Assembly (NCBI RefSeq): GCF_014836765.1
Contig: NZ_JACSQG010000004.1
Coordinates: 124,001-188,000, forward strand
Direction: 5' to 3'
DNA length: 64,000 nucleotides
DNA from: Serpens gallinarum
GTDB taxonomy: Bacteria > Pseudomonadota > Gammaproteobacteria > Pseudomonadales > Pseudomonadaceae
Shown here: positions 8,872 to 18,553 of the stretch, piece by piece
Layout of the letters: every line of letters starts with the position of its first letter
How positions within the stretch are numbered: position 1 is the first letter of the stretch
Translations under genes and position numbers: made by a program
Notes under the pieces: model-generated
Told to the model about the DNA's origin: nothing
The model's input: the letters and a program-made list of their open reading frames with translations, nothing else
The model's database searches: none

Positions 8872-9675
8872 TCAACGCAACAACTCGACGTGCAGGCCAT
8901 CGCCGGAGGTTTTGCCCACTTCCAAGCGGGTAGTCAGAACGCCCCGAGCCACCAGAGCATCGCGCCAGGCCGCTGAATTACTGCCGGACAGTCGGACGCG
9001 GGCGGTGGAATCCAGGTTGAGCATCCGCACCAGCACCTCTACCCAGGTCTGGTTCGGCTCCCCTTCCAGCAACCCCAGATCCAGCTCACCCACTTCGCGC
9101 AGCTGCAATTGCAACGTGGCCGGTGTCGGCAACAACACACCCAGCTCGGCTTGTGCGTCCAGTCGTTCGGCATGCAGGTAGGCGCGGCGGTTGCCACGGG
9201 TAATCGCATAGAGCGCTATAAGGCTGTCCTCCTTGGGCTCGGCCAGCCGCAACAGCGCATAGGCTTGCTGCCCATCAGGGCCATACAAGGTGGCATTACC
9301 GAAGACCGAATTGGCCCACAGGCTGCTGGAGCCGCAGTCGCGCGCCTCGCACCAGTAGAGCAAATGCGCGCCCTGCTCCATCAAAGCCAGACGGGCAGCT
9401 GTGAAGGCCTCTTTCGAAGCGCCCTCGGTGGGCAAGCGATAGGTGACTCTGGTCAAGTCGCCCTGGGCTGTCACGGCGCGCTCGTAACGCAAGCGGCCAC
9501 TGATACGGCTGATCGAGCTTTGCGGGTATAGCCGCTCTTCGCTGGCCTGGTGAGTGAAATCGACGATTTCCGCGCGAGGATACCGCGGCAGCTCATCCAG
9601 ATCGTGACTGCCCGGTACGTCGGCCAGCAGGGAAACGCTATACAAGGCCGAAGCCATCACTAGGAAAAGACGCAT
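8872..9675 (-). CDS. DUF4892 secreted protein
   Basis: A 267-residue protein with a signal peptide (cleavage near SLLADVPGS) and a sequence of the DUF4892 type, found mainly in Pseudomonas and relatives. A Cys pair in LYWCEARDCGSSS may form a disulfide. The C-terminal part (VARMLNLD through VELLR) resembles an OmpA-like or BON-like alpha/beta element, but I would not assign one. Location is expected to be periplasmic. It lies 7 bases after the GST gene on the same strand, with a GAGG ribosome site, so the two are probably co-transcribed. Confidence 0.75.
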   Translation of the reverse strand: MRLFLVMASALYSVSLLADVPGSHDLDELPRYPRAEIVDFTHQASEERLYPQSSISRISGRLRYERAVTAQGDLTRVTYRLPTEGASKEAFTAARLALMEQGAHLLYWCEARDCGSSSLWANSVFGNATLYGPDGQQAYALLRLAEPKEDSLIALYAITRGNRRAYLHAERLDAQAELGVLLPTPATLQLQLREVGELDLGLLEGEPNQTWVEVLVRMLNLDSTARVRLSGSNSAAWRDALVARGVLTTRLEVGKTSGDGLHVELLR

Positions 9676-9682
9676 TCGGCCC

Positions 9683-10351
9683 TCAGCGCATTAACATGGT
9701 TTGGGCAGATTTCACCTGCGCTTCTTCGTTGCCGCGATCACTGCGCGGGGGTATTTCCAGGCCGCGCTGCACCGCCGGGCGAGTTGCCAGAGCGCTCATC
9801 CAGCGTCGCAGATGCTCGAGACCGTCGACCGACACACCGGCCCATTCATGCATGCTGACCCAGGGATAGGTGGCGATATCGGCAATGGTGTAGTCACCGG
9901 CCAGGTATTCGACCTGGGCCAGACGCCCATCCAGTACCTGGTACAAACGCCGCGTCTCGTGCTGGTAACGCTCGATGGCGCTCGGCAGTTTTTCCGGAAA
10001 GTAGCGGTAAAACACGTTGGCCTGGCCCTGCATGGGTCCGACGCCGCCCATCTGGAACATCAGCCACTGGATGACCGTCGAACGACCTTTCACATCGGCG
10101 GGCAATAGACGTCCGGTTTTTTCCGCCAGGTAGAGCAGAATCGCGCCAGACTCAAAGACCGCAAAGTGGTCGTTGTCACGATCGACAATGGCCGGAATAC
10201 GGCCATTGGGGTTGATCTTCAGGAATTCCGGCGCCTTTTGTTCCTGCTTGTCGAAACTCAATATATGGGTTTCATAGGCAAGCCCCAGTTCTTCCAGGGC
10301 AATGGAAACCTTGTGGCCATTGGGCGTGGCGGCGGTGTACAGATCGATCAT
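9683..10351 (-). CDS. Glutathione S-transferase, YfcG/Nu-class type
   Basis: A 222-residue cytoplasmic GST. The N-terminal thioredoxin-like domain starts [20 protein letters not shown], with Thr/Asn at the glutathione site as in the YfcG/Ure2-like group that acts as a disulfide-bond reductase. The conserved cis-Pro region is NGRIPAIVD and the [12 protein letters not shown] motif binds the gamma-glutamyl part. The C-terminal helical domain carries [12 protein letters not shown]. It sits upstream of the DUF4892 gene and 51 bases downstream of a hydrolase gene on the same strand. Confidence 0.88.
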   Translation of the reverse strand: MIDLYTAATPNGHKVSIALEELGLAYETHILSFDKQEQKAPEFLKINPNGRIPAIVDRDNDHFAVFESGAILLYLAEKTGRLLPADVKGRSTVIQWLMFQMGGVGPMQGQANVFYRYFPEKLPSAIERYQHETRRLYQVLDGRLAQVEYLAGDYTIADIATYPWVSMHEWAGVSVDGLEHLRRWMSALATRPAVQRGLEIPPRSDRGNEEAQVKSAQTMLMR

Positions 10352-10402
10352 TGGAGCTCTCCCGTGGCAATGTGCCCAGCCTCGCCACTTGCCACGGGCA
10401 AG

Positions 10403-11266
10403 TCAAGGCGCCTGGAAAGCGCGATTGAAACAGTCTGCTACCGATTGCGCGCCAGCCTCATCATCCAGATGCAGATGATGCCCCCCGGCCAGGCGGTGCA
10501 CGCTAAGGGGCAGATGCTCCAGCCAGGCAAGTAACAGCGGCTCGCCGCTCAGCATGCCCTGCTCGGCGAGGACGAGATCGACCGGACATTGCAGCGCTTC
10601 GACAAACGCCCGCGCGTGGGCACGGGTCAGCCGCAGCGGGCTGGGTAAAGTCAGTCGCGCATCGGTGCGCCAGGTATAACCGCCGGCGGTCGGCATCAAT
10701 CCGCGACCCGCCAACAGCTCGGCGGCTTCGCGGCTTACGGCGCCGACACCCTGCATGCGAGCATCCACGGCACGTTCGATCTGGGCATATACCGGTTTGC
10801 GCTTGGCGCGCAGGTCGAGCTGCGCTTGCAAGGCTTCGCCGAGCTTTTCAGGGGCGCGGTCCGCTTCGCCGACATAGGGCACCAGGCCATCGATCAACGC
10901 CAGGCGCTCGATGCGCTGGGGCATGGCGGCGGCCAGCAGAACGGACACGATGGCACCCATGGAATGTCCAAGCAGGGAAAAGCGCTGCCAGCCCAATTGT
11001 TCGGCGACCATCAGCACATCGAGTGCGTAATCCCAGAGCAGGTAGCTCGCGCCCGGCGCGCGGTGCCCGGAATGACCGTGGCCGGCAAAATCCAGCGCCA
11101 CGATGCGCAGCCCCTCCAACTTCGGCGCCAAGCGATGGAAGGTGGCGGCATTATCCAGCCAGCCATGCAGAGCCAATACGGGTTTACCGTCTTCCGGGCC
11201 ATACAGATGAGCCGCCAGTTCGATATGCGGCAGGTTTAAACGAATTTCCTCGACCTTGGCACTCAT
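10403..11266 (-). CDS. Alpha/beta hydrolase
   Basis: A 287-residue alpha/beta hydrolase. The HGW oxyanion motif (LALHGWLDNAATF) is near residue 32, the nucleophile elbow GHSMGA near 99, and the catalytic His in the C-terminal GGHHLHLD. The residues are complete, so it is probably an active esterase or similar enzyme; the substrate is unknown. It overlaps the previous hydrolase gene by ATGA (11263-11266), so the two are translationally coupled. Confidence 0.85.
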   Translation of the reverse strand: MSAKVEEIRLNLPHIELAAHLYGPEDGKPVLALHGWLDNAATFHRLAPKLEGLRIVALDFAGHGHSGHRAPGASYLLWDYALDVLMVAEQLGWQRFSLLGHSMGAIVSVLLAAAMPQRIERLALIDGLVPYVGEADRAPEKLGEALQAQLDLRAKRKPVYAQIERAVDARMQGVGAVSREAAELLAGRGLMPTAGGYTWRTDARLTLPSPLRLTRAHARAFVEALQCPVDLVLAEQGMLSGEPLLLAWLEHLPLSVHRLAGGHHLHLDDEAGAQSVADCFNRAFQAP

Positions 11267-12063
11267 GGTGTTGCTCTCTCGTCAGTCCAGCGTTGGAACA
11301 GGCCACGAATCAGCTCGGCGGTTGCCTGCGGTTGCTCCAGGGGAAACATGTGTCCGCCCGGCAGTGACAGCGATTCGCCTTTGGGCATACGCCGCACCTG
11401 GCGTATCTGGTGCGGCATCACGGTACGGCTTTGGCGCCCGCGGACCATGGCCAGCGGCACAGCCAAGTGCGGTGCGCGGCCAGGATTGCTATGGGGCACG
11501 CTGCGATAGATACCGATTTCAGTGGCAGGATCAAATTTCAAGCGCAGTCCCTGCTCGCAGGGAGTCAGGCCATGGCGAACGTAGTCTTCCAAGCAGTCGG
11601 GATCGAAACGCCTGAACAAACGCTTGCCGGCAAAATAAGCCTGCGCCTCGGCGTGATCAGCAAAGGCTTCGCGCCGGCCCAGGGTACGCCCTGCCGGCGT
11701 CAGTCGATCAATGAAGCCAAAACGCTTGGCCGCGCGCACCAGCCAACGGTCAGGCAGGGTCAGCAATGGTGAATCAAGCAGCACCAGGCCCCGATAGAGC
11801 TCCGGGCGGCGTAACGCTGCGTGATAGTGCAGCACGCCCCCCAGCGAATGACCCACGCCCCACACAGGCTCATCCAAGGGTTCCAGGTGATAGAGCAGCT
11901 CGGCAACCAGATTTTCCCAATTGTCATTCACCGGGAAGCGTGGATCGTGAGCGTGCTGCGCCAGATGATGGACGCGATAGTCCGGTTCCAGGGCGGCAAA
12001 CAGCTTGCCGTAGGTGGCTGAGGGAAAACCGTTGGCATGGGCAAAGAACAGGGTGTCAGACAT
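11263..12063 (-). CDS. Alpha/beta hydrolase
   Basis: A 266-residue alpha/beta hydrolase, distinct from the next gene in the operon. The start FFAHANGFPSATY carries the oxyanion region, GVGHSLGG the nucleophile Ser, and LPGGHMFPLEQP the catalytic His. The lid region is rich in Arg. No named substrate can be given; such pairs often process acyl esters or lactones. It has no strong Shine-Dalgarno sequence before ATG 12063. Upstream on the same strand, after a 182-base gap, is the hotdog thioesterase. Confidence 0.83.
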   Translation of the reverse strand: MSDTLFFAHANGFPSATYGKLFAALEPDYRVHHLAQHAHDPRFPVNDNWENLVAELLYHLEPLDEPVWGVGHSLGGVLHYHAALRRPELYRGLVLLDSPLLTLPDRWLVRAAKRFGFIDRLTPAGRTLGRREAFADHAEAQAYFAGKRLFRRFDPDCLEDYVRHGLTPCEQGLRLKFDPATEIGIYRSVPHSNPGRAPHLAVPLAMVRGRQSRTVMPHQIRQVRRMPKGESLSLPGGHMFPLEQPQATAELIRGLFQRWTDERATP

Positions 12064-12245
12064 GAGGAATGGCCACTGGCAGTCGAAGGCGAATTGTCAG
12101 CAGTGACGTTCGACGCAACAACGACCATAAGCGCCCATCAGCAGGGCTCTATGGCCAAAATGCGCCGGCAAGGCCATCACTGGCTGCCAATCCAGCGTCA
12201 ACCACCGGGTTACATGTGCACCTTCGGCCAAATCCCCCTTCCACA

Positions 12246-12689
12246 TCATGTCTTTGGCGGCGCTTCTCCATGGGGGACAACAGCAACAGTCAGCCGTGAA
12301 ATACAGCTGGCTTTGCGGTCCTCGCCGCTCAGACGGATATCCCACACATGGGTCGTACGGCCCAGATGCACCGCCCGCGCCACGGCCGTCACCCGACCGC
12401 TGCGCAGGCCGCGCAGGTGATTGGCATTCACCTCCAGGCCGACGCAGTAAAAGCGCTCGGGATCGATACACAGGTAACTGGCCATCGAGCCTACCGTTTC
12501 CGCCAGCACGACCGAGGCGCCGCCATGCAGCAGGCCATAAGGTTGATGGGTGCGCTTATCCACCGCCATGCTGGCGGTGAGGGTCTCGTCATCGAACGCC
12601 TCGAAACGGATATCCAGCACTTCACCTATGGTGTTTTCCAACGCCGCAGTGAGTTGCTCAGGATTGGGGGTTTGACGCCAAATCGCCAT
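12246..12689 (-). CDS. PaaI-type hotdog thioesterase
   Basis: A 147-residue single-hotdog thioesterase. The family motif HQPYGLLHGGASVVLAETV is near residue 48, with the Glu of LAETVGS as the likely catalytic acid, followed by GLEVNANHLRGLRSGRVTA. It belongs to the YbdB/MenI/PaaI group that hydrolyses aryl- or acyl-CoA. It starts 26 bases after the stop of the acyl-CoA ligase, with GGAG at the ribosome site, so it may relieve CoA trapped as acyl-CoA made by that ligase. Confidence 0.87.
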   Translation of the reverse strand: MAIWRQTPNPEQLTAALENTIGEVLDIRFEAFDDETLTASMAVDKRTHQPYGLLHGGASVVLAETVGSMASYLCIDPERFYCVGLEVNANHLRGLRSGRVTAVARAVHLGRTTHVWDIRLSGEDRKASCISRLTVAVVPHGEAPPKT

Positions 12690-12715
12690 GGGAACGCTCC
12701 TGTGTGTGCGACTTA

Positions 12716-14377
12716 TCAGATTTCATCATGCCAATGAACCAGCGTGCCGTACTCCATCCATTCGTGGAAACGTGGCCCGTAGACGCCTTCAATTACGGCC
12801 CGCTTGATTTTCAGGGTGGGAGTAAGAAAGCCGTTCTCCACCGCCCATACGTCATCGATCACAATAAGCGCACGCAATCTCTCGTGCTTATCGAGGCTGT
12901 CATTGATCCTTTCCAGCAACTCCACCAAGCTGCCCTGCAACGACTCTCGCAGCTCTTTGCGCCCGGCCTCGGACAATACGCACAACGCGATCGGCTGCGG
13001 CAGGCCATCACCCACCACGCACACCTGTTCGATCTCCGAATGTGCCGCCAGGCGATTCTCGATGGGCGCCGGCGCAACGTACTTGCCCTTGCTGGTCTTG
13101 AAAATTTCCTTGATTCGTCCGGTCAGGCGCAGGTAACCGTCGCCGTCCTGTTCGCCCTTGTCGCCGGTGCATAGGAAGCCATCCTCGGTGATGGTTTCTG
13201 CGGTCAGTTGCGGTTGCTTGTAATAACCTTGGGTGACGGAGCCGCTGCGCACCTGAACTTCACCCTGTTCACTGATGCGTACGTCCACACCGGGATTGCT
13301 CTGGCCGATCCAGCCGGATTTACGGCTCCCCGGCCGACCCACGTGGGAATAACCGCAGTTTTCGGTCATGCCATAGACTTCGAGTATTTCCAGGCCCAAT
13401 CGCTGATACCAGTCCACCAGCGCATCCGGCACCGGCGCCCCGCCGGACATGGCATAGCGCACCGCATCAAGGCCCAAGCCGGCCAGCACCTTGCGCGCCA
13501 TCACCCGTCCCAGGAACGGGATCTTCAGCAGGCGATCAAGTTTCTTGGGCGGCATCTTGCTGAACACACCCATCTGGAATTTGCCCCAGATACGGGGAAC
13601 ACCGAAGAATACCGTGGGCCGAGCGCGGCGAATATCGTGAACGAAGGTGTCCAGGCTTTCGGCAAAGAAAATCGATTGCCCCGCGTAGATCGATACCATT
13701 TGTACGAACATGCGTTCGGCCACATGGCACAGCGGCAGATAGGACAACACCCGGTCATCGGCGCCTACATCGAATAGTTCCACGGCCTGGCTGCCGGTGT
13801 AGCCGAAGTTGGCGAAGGTGTGCATCACCCCTTTGGGCATGCCGGTGGTGCCGGAGGTATAGATGATCGTGGCTAACTGGTCGGCCGCTGGCTGCGGGTT
13901 GTCGCTGATAGGCTCAAATGCTTGCAGATCGCTCCACAGGCTGTCGAAACGACCCGCTGGGCGCAACGGCAGACCTACCGTGGGCACACCTTCCGGAACG
14001 CCGCCGGACATGGCTGGCCAATCATCCAGCTTGCCGATAAAAGCCAGCACGCTTTCCGAATGCTCAAGTATCTGACGGACCGATTCGGCCGTGAGGTTGG
14101 GGTACAACGGCACCGACACATGCCCCGCCATCCAGATCGCCAGGTCGGCAATAATCCAGTGTGCGCAGTTTTTCGAGATGATTGCGATGCGACTGCCCGG
14201 TTCCAGCTCCTGGGCGCGCAACCAGGCTGCGGCACGTCGAGCCTGATTCCCGACCTGGGCCCAGCTCAATTCTTCGATCTGCCCTCCGACTTGCGGCTGG
14301 ACCATGTAGCGTTTATGGGGATGAGTGGTTTCACGCTGAAAAAACGCGTCGAGCGGCAATCGTTGCACCATAGCCAC
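12716..14377 (-). CDS. Long-chain acyl-CoA ligase (AMP-dependent synthetase)
   Basis: A 553-residue ANL-superfamily enzyme that activates a fatty acid with ATP and joins it to CoA. The AMP-binding P-loop YTSGTTGMPKGVMH is near residue 170, the A5 motif YGMTENCGYSH near 315, and GDKGEQDGDGYLRLTGRIKE plus the catalytic Lys region TSKGKYVAP near 410-440. The layout is like the bacterial FadD15 / very-long-chain group. GTG at 14377 is chosen as start because GGAGG lies 7 bases before it; ATG two codons later has poor spacing. It heads a minus-strand run with the PaaI-type thioesterase and two hydrolases. Confidence 0.88.
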   Translation of the reverse strand: MAMVQRLPLDAFFQRETTHPHKRYMVQPQVGGQIEELSWAQVGNQARRAAAWLRAQELEPGSRIAIISKNCAHWIIADLAIWMAGHVSVPLYPNLTAESVRQILEHSESVLAFIGKLDDWPAMSGGVPEGVPTVGLPLRPAGRFDSLWSDLQAFEPISDNPQPAADQLATIIYTSGTTGMPKGVMHTFANFGYTGSQAVELFDVGADDRVLSYLPLCHVAERMFVQMVSIYAGQSIFFAESLDTFVHDIRRARPTVFFGVPRIWGKFQMGVFSKMPPKKLDRLLKIPFLGRVMARKVLAGLGLDAVRYAMSGGAPVPDALVDWYQRLGLEILEVYGMTENCGYSHVGRPGSRKSGWIGQSNPGVDVRISEQGEVQVRSGSVTQGYYKQPQLTAETITEDGFLCTGDKGEQDGDGYLRLTGRIKEIFKTSKGKYVAPAPIENRLAAHSEIEQVCVVGDGLPQPIALCVLSEAGRKELRESLQGSLVELLERINDSLDKHERLRALIVIDDVWAVENGFLTPTLKIKRAVIEGVYGPRFHEWMEYGTLVHWHDEI

Positions 14378-14487
14378 GAGGATTCCTCCTTTTTTATTTT
14401 TATAAAGCAACCAAGCACTTGCTTGGTCGAATATTCCACGCAGGAGGCGTTTGTGCAAGCGGCACGCAACAAGGTTGCTGCCGTCAA

Positions 14488-14949
14488 TCAGCAGTGAGGG
14501 TGATGCAGATGGCTCAGAATCAGCCCTCCGGCCAGTATCATTTCTCCTTCCAACCCAGCCAGACTTCCCGTTTGCATGGGCAGTGGCGCTTGGCGATGCC
14601 CATGCATCAGAAGGCCGGCCAACCCGCCCACCAACGGCTGATGGCTGACCAGCAGAAGTTCGTCTTCTTGGCGTTCGGCCAACCTATCCAGCGCATGCCT
14701 GACGTCGCTGTCGGGCGTCAGCCAGTCATGGATTTCAATGATGCCGCGATAATCCAGCGCCTGGCAGACCCTATCCGCTGTTTGTCGGGCGCGCACAAAA
14801 GGGCTGACCAATATGGCCTGCAAGGGTCGACCCAACAGCTGACCGGCACTGTCGAGAGCCTCCTTGCATCCATGCTGCGTCAGTACACGCAACGCATCGC
14901 GCGGCGCCTGTTGTACCGCCTGGCCATGGCGCATCAACCACAGCTTCAT
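14488..14949 (-). CDS. sixA: Phosphohistidine phosphatase SixA
   Basis: A 153-residue histidine phosphatase of the SixA type. The catalytic RHG motif is at residues 7-9 (KLWLMRHGQAV), the second Arg in SPFVRARQTAD, and the second catalytic His in LLLVSHQPLVGG. SixA removes phosphate from phosphohistidine, in E. coli acting on ArcB and on the nitrogen PTS protein NPr. It starts inside the stop of the DUF4389 gene (ATGA, 14946-14949), showing translational coupling. Confidence 0.9.
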   Translation of the reverse strand: MKLWLMRHGQAVQQAPRDALRVLTQHGCKEALDSAGQLLGRPLQAILVSPFVRARQTADRVCQALDYRGIIEIHDWLTPDSDVRHALDRLAERQEDELLLVSHQPLVGGLAGLLMHGHRQAPLPMQTGSLAGLEGEMILAGGLILSHLHHPHC

Positions 14950-15293
14950 GGCTTGGGCTGCGCCTCGGCAGCCTGTGCAGGAGCAGGAGTCACGGCTGGC
15001 TCGGTTTCGCACTGCGGTTCACGGGGAGCAGGCCAGTCGGCAAAGGGCCACGGCTTGATCTCGCTGTGGAAGGTCCCGAAGCGGCCAATTTGCGCCAGGT
15101 ACTGGCTCAGGCTGTCGCCAAAATCCATGACGCTGCGCTTGGGCGCGCCCTTTACCAGCCTGAAACCCAACTGGACCAGCACCACGCCGAGTAGCAGCAG
15201 TTCAGCCAGCTGCCAGACAATCATGAAAAACACCATCCAGAGGATGCGCAGCAGCAGCGCTTCGCGCTGCAGTTCGGCTTTGGGGTCTTGCAT
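14946..15293 (-). CDS. DUF4389 membrane protein
   Basis: A 115-residue protein with two hydrophobic helices at about 15-33 (LLRILWMVFFMIVWQLAEL) and 33-50, followed by the family motif KRSVMDFGDSLSQYLAQIGRF and a Pro/Ala/Glu-rich tail. DUF4389 proteins are inner-membrane and of unknown function. In pseudomonads they commonly sit between gpsA and sixA, as here. The ATG at 15293 is preferred over an upstream start that adds 13 unlikely residues. Confidence 0.85.
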   Translation of the reverse strand: MQDPKAELQREALLLRILWMVFFMIVWQLAELLLLGVVLVQLGFRLVKGAPKRSVMDFGDSLSQYLAQIGRFGTFHSEIKPWPFADWPAPREPQCETEPAVTPAPAQAAEAQPKP

Positions 15294-15381
15294 GGAAAAA
15301 ACTCCTAATAGATGACTGTCAGCACATTGCACGCTCCGGCAGGCACTTTGTGTGAACTACCCGCCGAGCTTCTACGGCCGG

Positions 15382-16404
15382 CTAAAAACCGCTGGCTGAA
15401 ATGAAATCCACATCCGTTTTGGGTTCACCACTCATCAGAGCCTCGATGACCTGTTCCAGTGTACGTCCCTCGAACAAAATGGCATGCAGGCCGGTCACCA
15501 GCGGCATATAGACCTGCAACTCATCGGCCTTGGCCTTGAGGACCTTTATGGTATTTACCCCCTCGGCCACTTCGCCGATACGCCCAACCGCGTTTTCCAG
15601 GCTCAAGCCTTCGCCTAGCGCATGGCCCACTTGATAATTGCGGCTCTTGGGCGAGGAGCAGGTGACAATCAGGTCACCCACGCCGGCCAGGCCCAGGAAG
15701 GTCATCGGGTTAGCGCCCAGGTTCACGGCGAAGCGGGTCATCTCCGCCAAGGCGCGGGTGATCAGCATGCTTTTGGTGTTTTCACCCATACCCAGGGCCG
15801 CAGCCATGCCGGACATGATCGCGTAGACGTTTTTCAATGCGCCACCCAGCTCGACACCGAAGCGGTCTCGGCTGGCGTAGACGCGAAACGTCCGCCCGTG
15901 CAGGGTTTCCTGCACCTTACGGCACAGTGCCTCGTCTTCGCTGGCAATCACCGAAGCAGTCAGCGCATGCTCGGCCACTTCGCGCGCCAGATTCGGGCCC
16001 GATAGCACGCCGATGCGCGCATCCGGGGCGATTTCCTCAAGGATCTGGCTCATCAGCTTGAAGCTCTGCGCCTCGATGCCCTTGGTGGTACTCACCAGCA
16101 TTTTCCCGGTCAACGCTTCGCAAACCGGCTGCAGGGCCTGGCGCAAGGCACTGGACGGCAGCGCCACAAATACCAGCTCGCAGGCGGCGAGCGTGGCTGG
16201 CAGATCACTGGTCGGTTGAACGCCGTCGAGGATCCTTACCCCTTTCAGATAACGCGGGTTCTCGCGGTTGCTACGAATCGCCTCGGCCTGCTCAGGATCG
16301 CGCATCCACAGATGCACAGCCTGGCCGTTTTCCGCCAGCAGATTGGCTATGGCCGTTCCAAAGCTGCCGCCGCCGATCACTGCTATGGGTTGTTGTACTG
16401 TCAT
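15382..16404 (-). CDS. gpsA: NAD(P)-dependent glycerol-3-phosphate dehydrogenase GpsA
   Basis: A 340-residue cytoplasmic enzyme that reduces dihydroxyacetone phosphate to sn-glycerol 3-phosphate, the first step of phospholipid synthesis. The Rossmann motif [14 protein letters not shown] is at the N-terminus, the catalytic Lys region is [15 protein letters not shown] near 190, and the substrate motif [15 protein letters not shown] follows. Length matches E. coli GpsA (339). It probably leads a short operon with the DUF4389 gene and sixA. ATG 16404 gives the standard N-terminus. Confidence 0.96.
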   Translation of the reverse strand: MTVQQPIAVIGGGSFGTAIANLLAENGQAVHLWMRDPEQAEAIRSNRENPRYLKGVRILDGVQPTSDLPATLAACELVFVALPSSALRQALQPVCEALTGKMLVSTTKGIEAQSFKLMSQILEEIAPDARIGVLSGPNLAREVAEHALTASVIASEDEALCRKVQETLHGRTFRVYASRDRFGVELGGALKNVYAIMSGMAAALGMGENTKSMLITRALAEMTRFAVNLGANPMTFLGLAGVGDLIVTCSSPKSRNYQVGHALGEGLSLENAVGRIGEVAEGVNTIKVLKAKADELQVYMPLVTGLHAILFEGRTLEQVIEALMSGEPKTDVDFISASGF

Positions 16405-16544
16405 TCGTTTCCATCTCCAGCCACCGGGTGGCAATACCGGGCATTATACGGTGACAACCTGCCACGACCAGCCACTGGCCTACCGGAAAAAACCATCGGA
16501 CTCGGTTAACATGCCCGCCTGTTTTTTTGGCCTGAGCTCTCCCC

Positions 16545-18548
16545 TTGCCCAACCACGCATTGCGCCTCGCTTCCCTTGTGTTCGGCCTGTCAGCAAGCAG
16601 TCTGGCTGGCGCCTATGAATTGTTTCTCGATAACCCGCCGCTTCCCGAGGTTCTCACCGCCACGCGCCTGCATCAGGCCCCCGCGGCGGTGCCGGGCAGT
16701 ATCAGCGTAATCGATCGACAGTTGATCCAGGCCAGCGGCGCGCGGGAGCTGACCGAACTGCTGCGTCTGGTGCCGGGGATGCTTGTTATTCCGGAAGGCA
16801 GTGCCACTAATGTTAACTACCACGGAGGCCTGGGCGCGGGCGCGCGGCGCCTGCAAGTTCTGGTGGATGGTCGCTCGGTGTATCGCCCGGCGCTGGCGCA
16901 GGTCGACTGGGTGGACATTCCCGTGGCGCTGGAAGATATCGAGCGCATCGAGGTGTTTCGTGGCCCCAACACGGTCAGCTATGGAGCCAACGCTCTGCTG
17001 GGCGTGATTAATATCATTACTCAGAAACCGAGCGACAGTCAGGGTAGCCGGCTGTCCTACACCACCGGTAAGCGGGGCATCGAAGACTGGTACGCCCGGC
17101 AGGGTTTCGGCTGGGAAAACGGCGCCATGCGCGTCTCACTCTCGGGATTCGATCATGATCGCTTCGACTTGGATCGTCGTGGCAATGACTTTCCCGATAG
17201 TCAGCGCCTGTCGCGCTTTAATCTACGTGCCAATCATGAGCTGAATAGCCAACATTCCTTTGACTGGCAACTGGCGTTGAAGGACGGTATTAATCAAGAG
17301 CCCAACTATGAACTCATCACGGGCGATGCTCTTTTCAAAAATCACGCAACCCATGAGGACGCAGCCATAGTTGCCGCGCAGGCACCACGAACTGAAATCC
17401 AAGCCCGCGACTACGCCGCCAGCCTACGCTGGAATCTCGACTTGTCTCCCCATCACAGCCTGTCTGTACTTGGCGCGGCGCAACATTGGGAACGCCTTCA
17501 GGAATGGCGTGCCTGCTTCGAAACGGGCCTGTCTGCCCCTGCATATTCCTGCGGCTTAATTAACAAGAACAGCCGGGAAACCCGCTACGACCTGGAAATC
17601 CAAGACATTCTCAGCCTATCGGACAACCTGCGTATTATCAGCGGTGCAGGCTATCGTCACGACGCAGTTGACTCGGAAACATTTTTCAACGGCTCACGCA
17701 GCAAGGACATTGTCAGATTATTCGGCCAGTTCGAGTGGTACATGAATCGTCACTGGCTACTGCAGGGCGGCGCCATGTACGAAGATGACAGCATGATCGG
17801 CGACTCGCTATCGCCGCGCCTGGCTCTCAACTACTTGTTCTATCCAGGCCATGGCCTTCGTGTGGTTTACTCCGAGGCGGTACGCTCGCCGGACATGTTT
17901 GAGGAAGCGGCCGATTGGCAGTTCTACATACGCGACCTCACTCCAGCCATCATGGGCCAGACAGCGATGTATTACCCGGCGCGCAGCAAAGTTTCTGGCG
18001 GCTTGGCGCAAGAACGGATCATTTCTCGGGAACTGGGTTACAACGGCCACTTTTCCAGCTTGGGCCTGCACCTTGATTTGCGCCTGTTTAACGAAGACAT
18101 CACTGACCTGATCACCCACTGGCCTGAAATTGGCAATTTCAGCCCTGGCAATGACGACCGTCTGAGCTTCAAGGGCTGGGAAGCTGAAGGCGACTGGCGA
18201 CTCGGTTTACGTGACCGCCTCCGGCTGAGCTACGCCTATATCGAATTCGAGGCTACCCATCACTACGATAGCGAGCTGACCCCGCGACACAGCGGTTCTT
18301 TGAGCTGGCTGCGTGACTGGAGCCGGGGCTGGAACAGCGGCCTGACTTACCTGGGAGCCAACAGCCTCAATACCCTGCGTTTCGAGCGAGTCGATTTACA
18401 TGTTGCCAAGCGCCTGCAGGTCGGTTCGACCCAGACGACGCTAAGCGGTACCTGGCAGCAACGCCTCGACGACAACCACCTCGGAGGAAGAAACACCAAT
18501 TACAGGCAGCGACATGTCTTCTGGCTGTCAGCGGGATTGGAAATCTAG
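16545..18548 (+). CDS. TonB-dependent outer-membrane receptor
   Basis: A 667-residue TonB-dependent receptor. A signal peptide ends near LAGAYELF, a TonB-box-like EVLTATRL follows at about residue 35, then the plug domain (PGSISVIDRQLI to GVINIITQKPS, about 45-160) and a 22-strand-type barrel. No N-terminal signalling (STN) domain is present. The only in-frame start before the signal peptide is TTG at 16545 (a TGA lies 12 bases upstream), with a weak ribosome site, so expression may be low or the start unusual. Five bases separate it from the binding-protein gene. Ligand unknown; I see nothing that marks it as siderophore- or cobalamin-specific. Confidence 0.88.
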   Translation: MPNHALRLASLVFGLSASSLAGAYELFLDNPPLPEVLTATRLHQAPAAVPGSISVIDRQLIQASGARELTELLRLVPGMLVIPEGSATNVNYHGGLGAGARRLQVLVDGRSVYRPALAQVDWVDIPVALEDIERIEVFRGPNTVSYGANALLGVINIITQKPSDSQGSRLSYTTGKRGIEDWYARQGFGWENGAMRVSLSGFDHDRFDLDRRGNDFPDSQRLSRFNLRANHELNSQHSFDWQLALKDGINQEPNYELITGDALFKNHATHEDAAIVAAQAPRTEIQARDYAASLRWNLDLSPHHSLSVLGAAQHWERLQEWRACFETGLSAPAYSCGLINKNSRETRYDLEIQDILSLSDNLRIISGAGYRHDAVDSETFFNGSRSKDIVRLFGQFEWYMNRHWLLQGGAMYEDDSMIGDSLSPRLALNYLFYPGHGLRVVYSEAVRSPDMFEEAADWQFYIRDLTPAIMGQTAMYYPARSKVSGGLAQERIISRELGYNGHFSSLGLHLDLRLFNEDITDLITHWPEIGNFSPGNDDRLSFKGWEAEGDWRLGLRDRLRLSYAYIEFEATHHYDSELTPRHSGSLSWLRDWSRGWNSGLTYLGANSLNTLRFERVDLHVAKRLQVGSTQTTLSGTWQQRLDDNHLGGRNTNYRQRHVFWLSAGLEI

Positions 18549-18553
18549 CCGAC

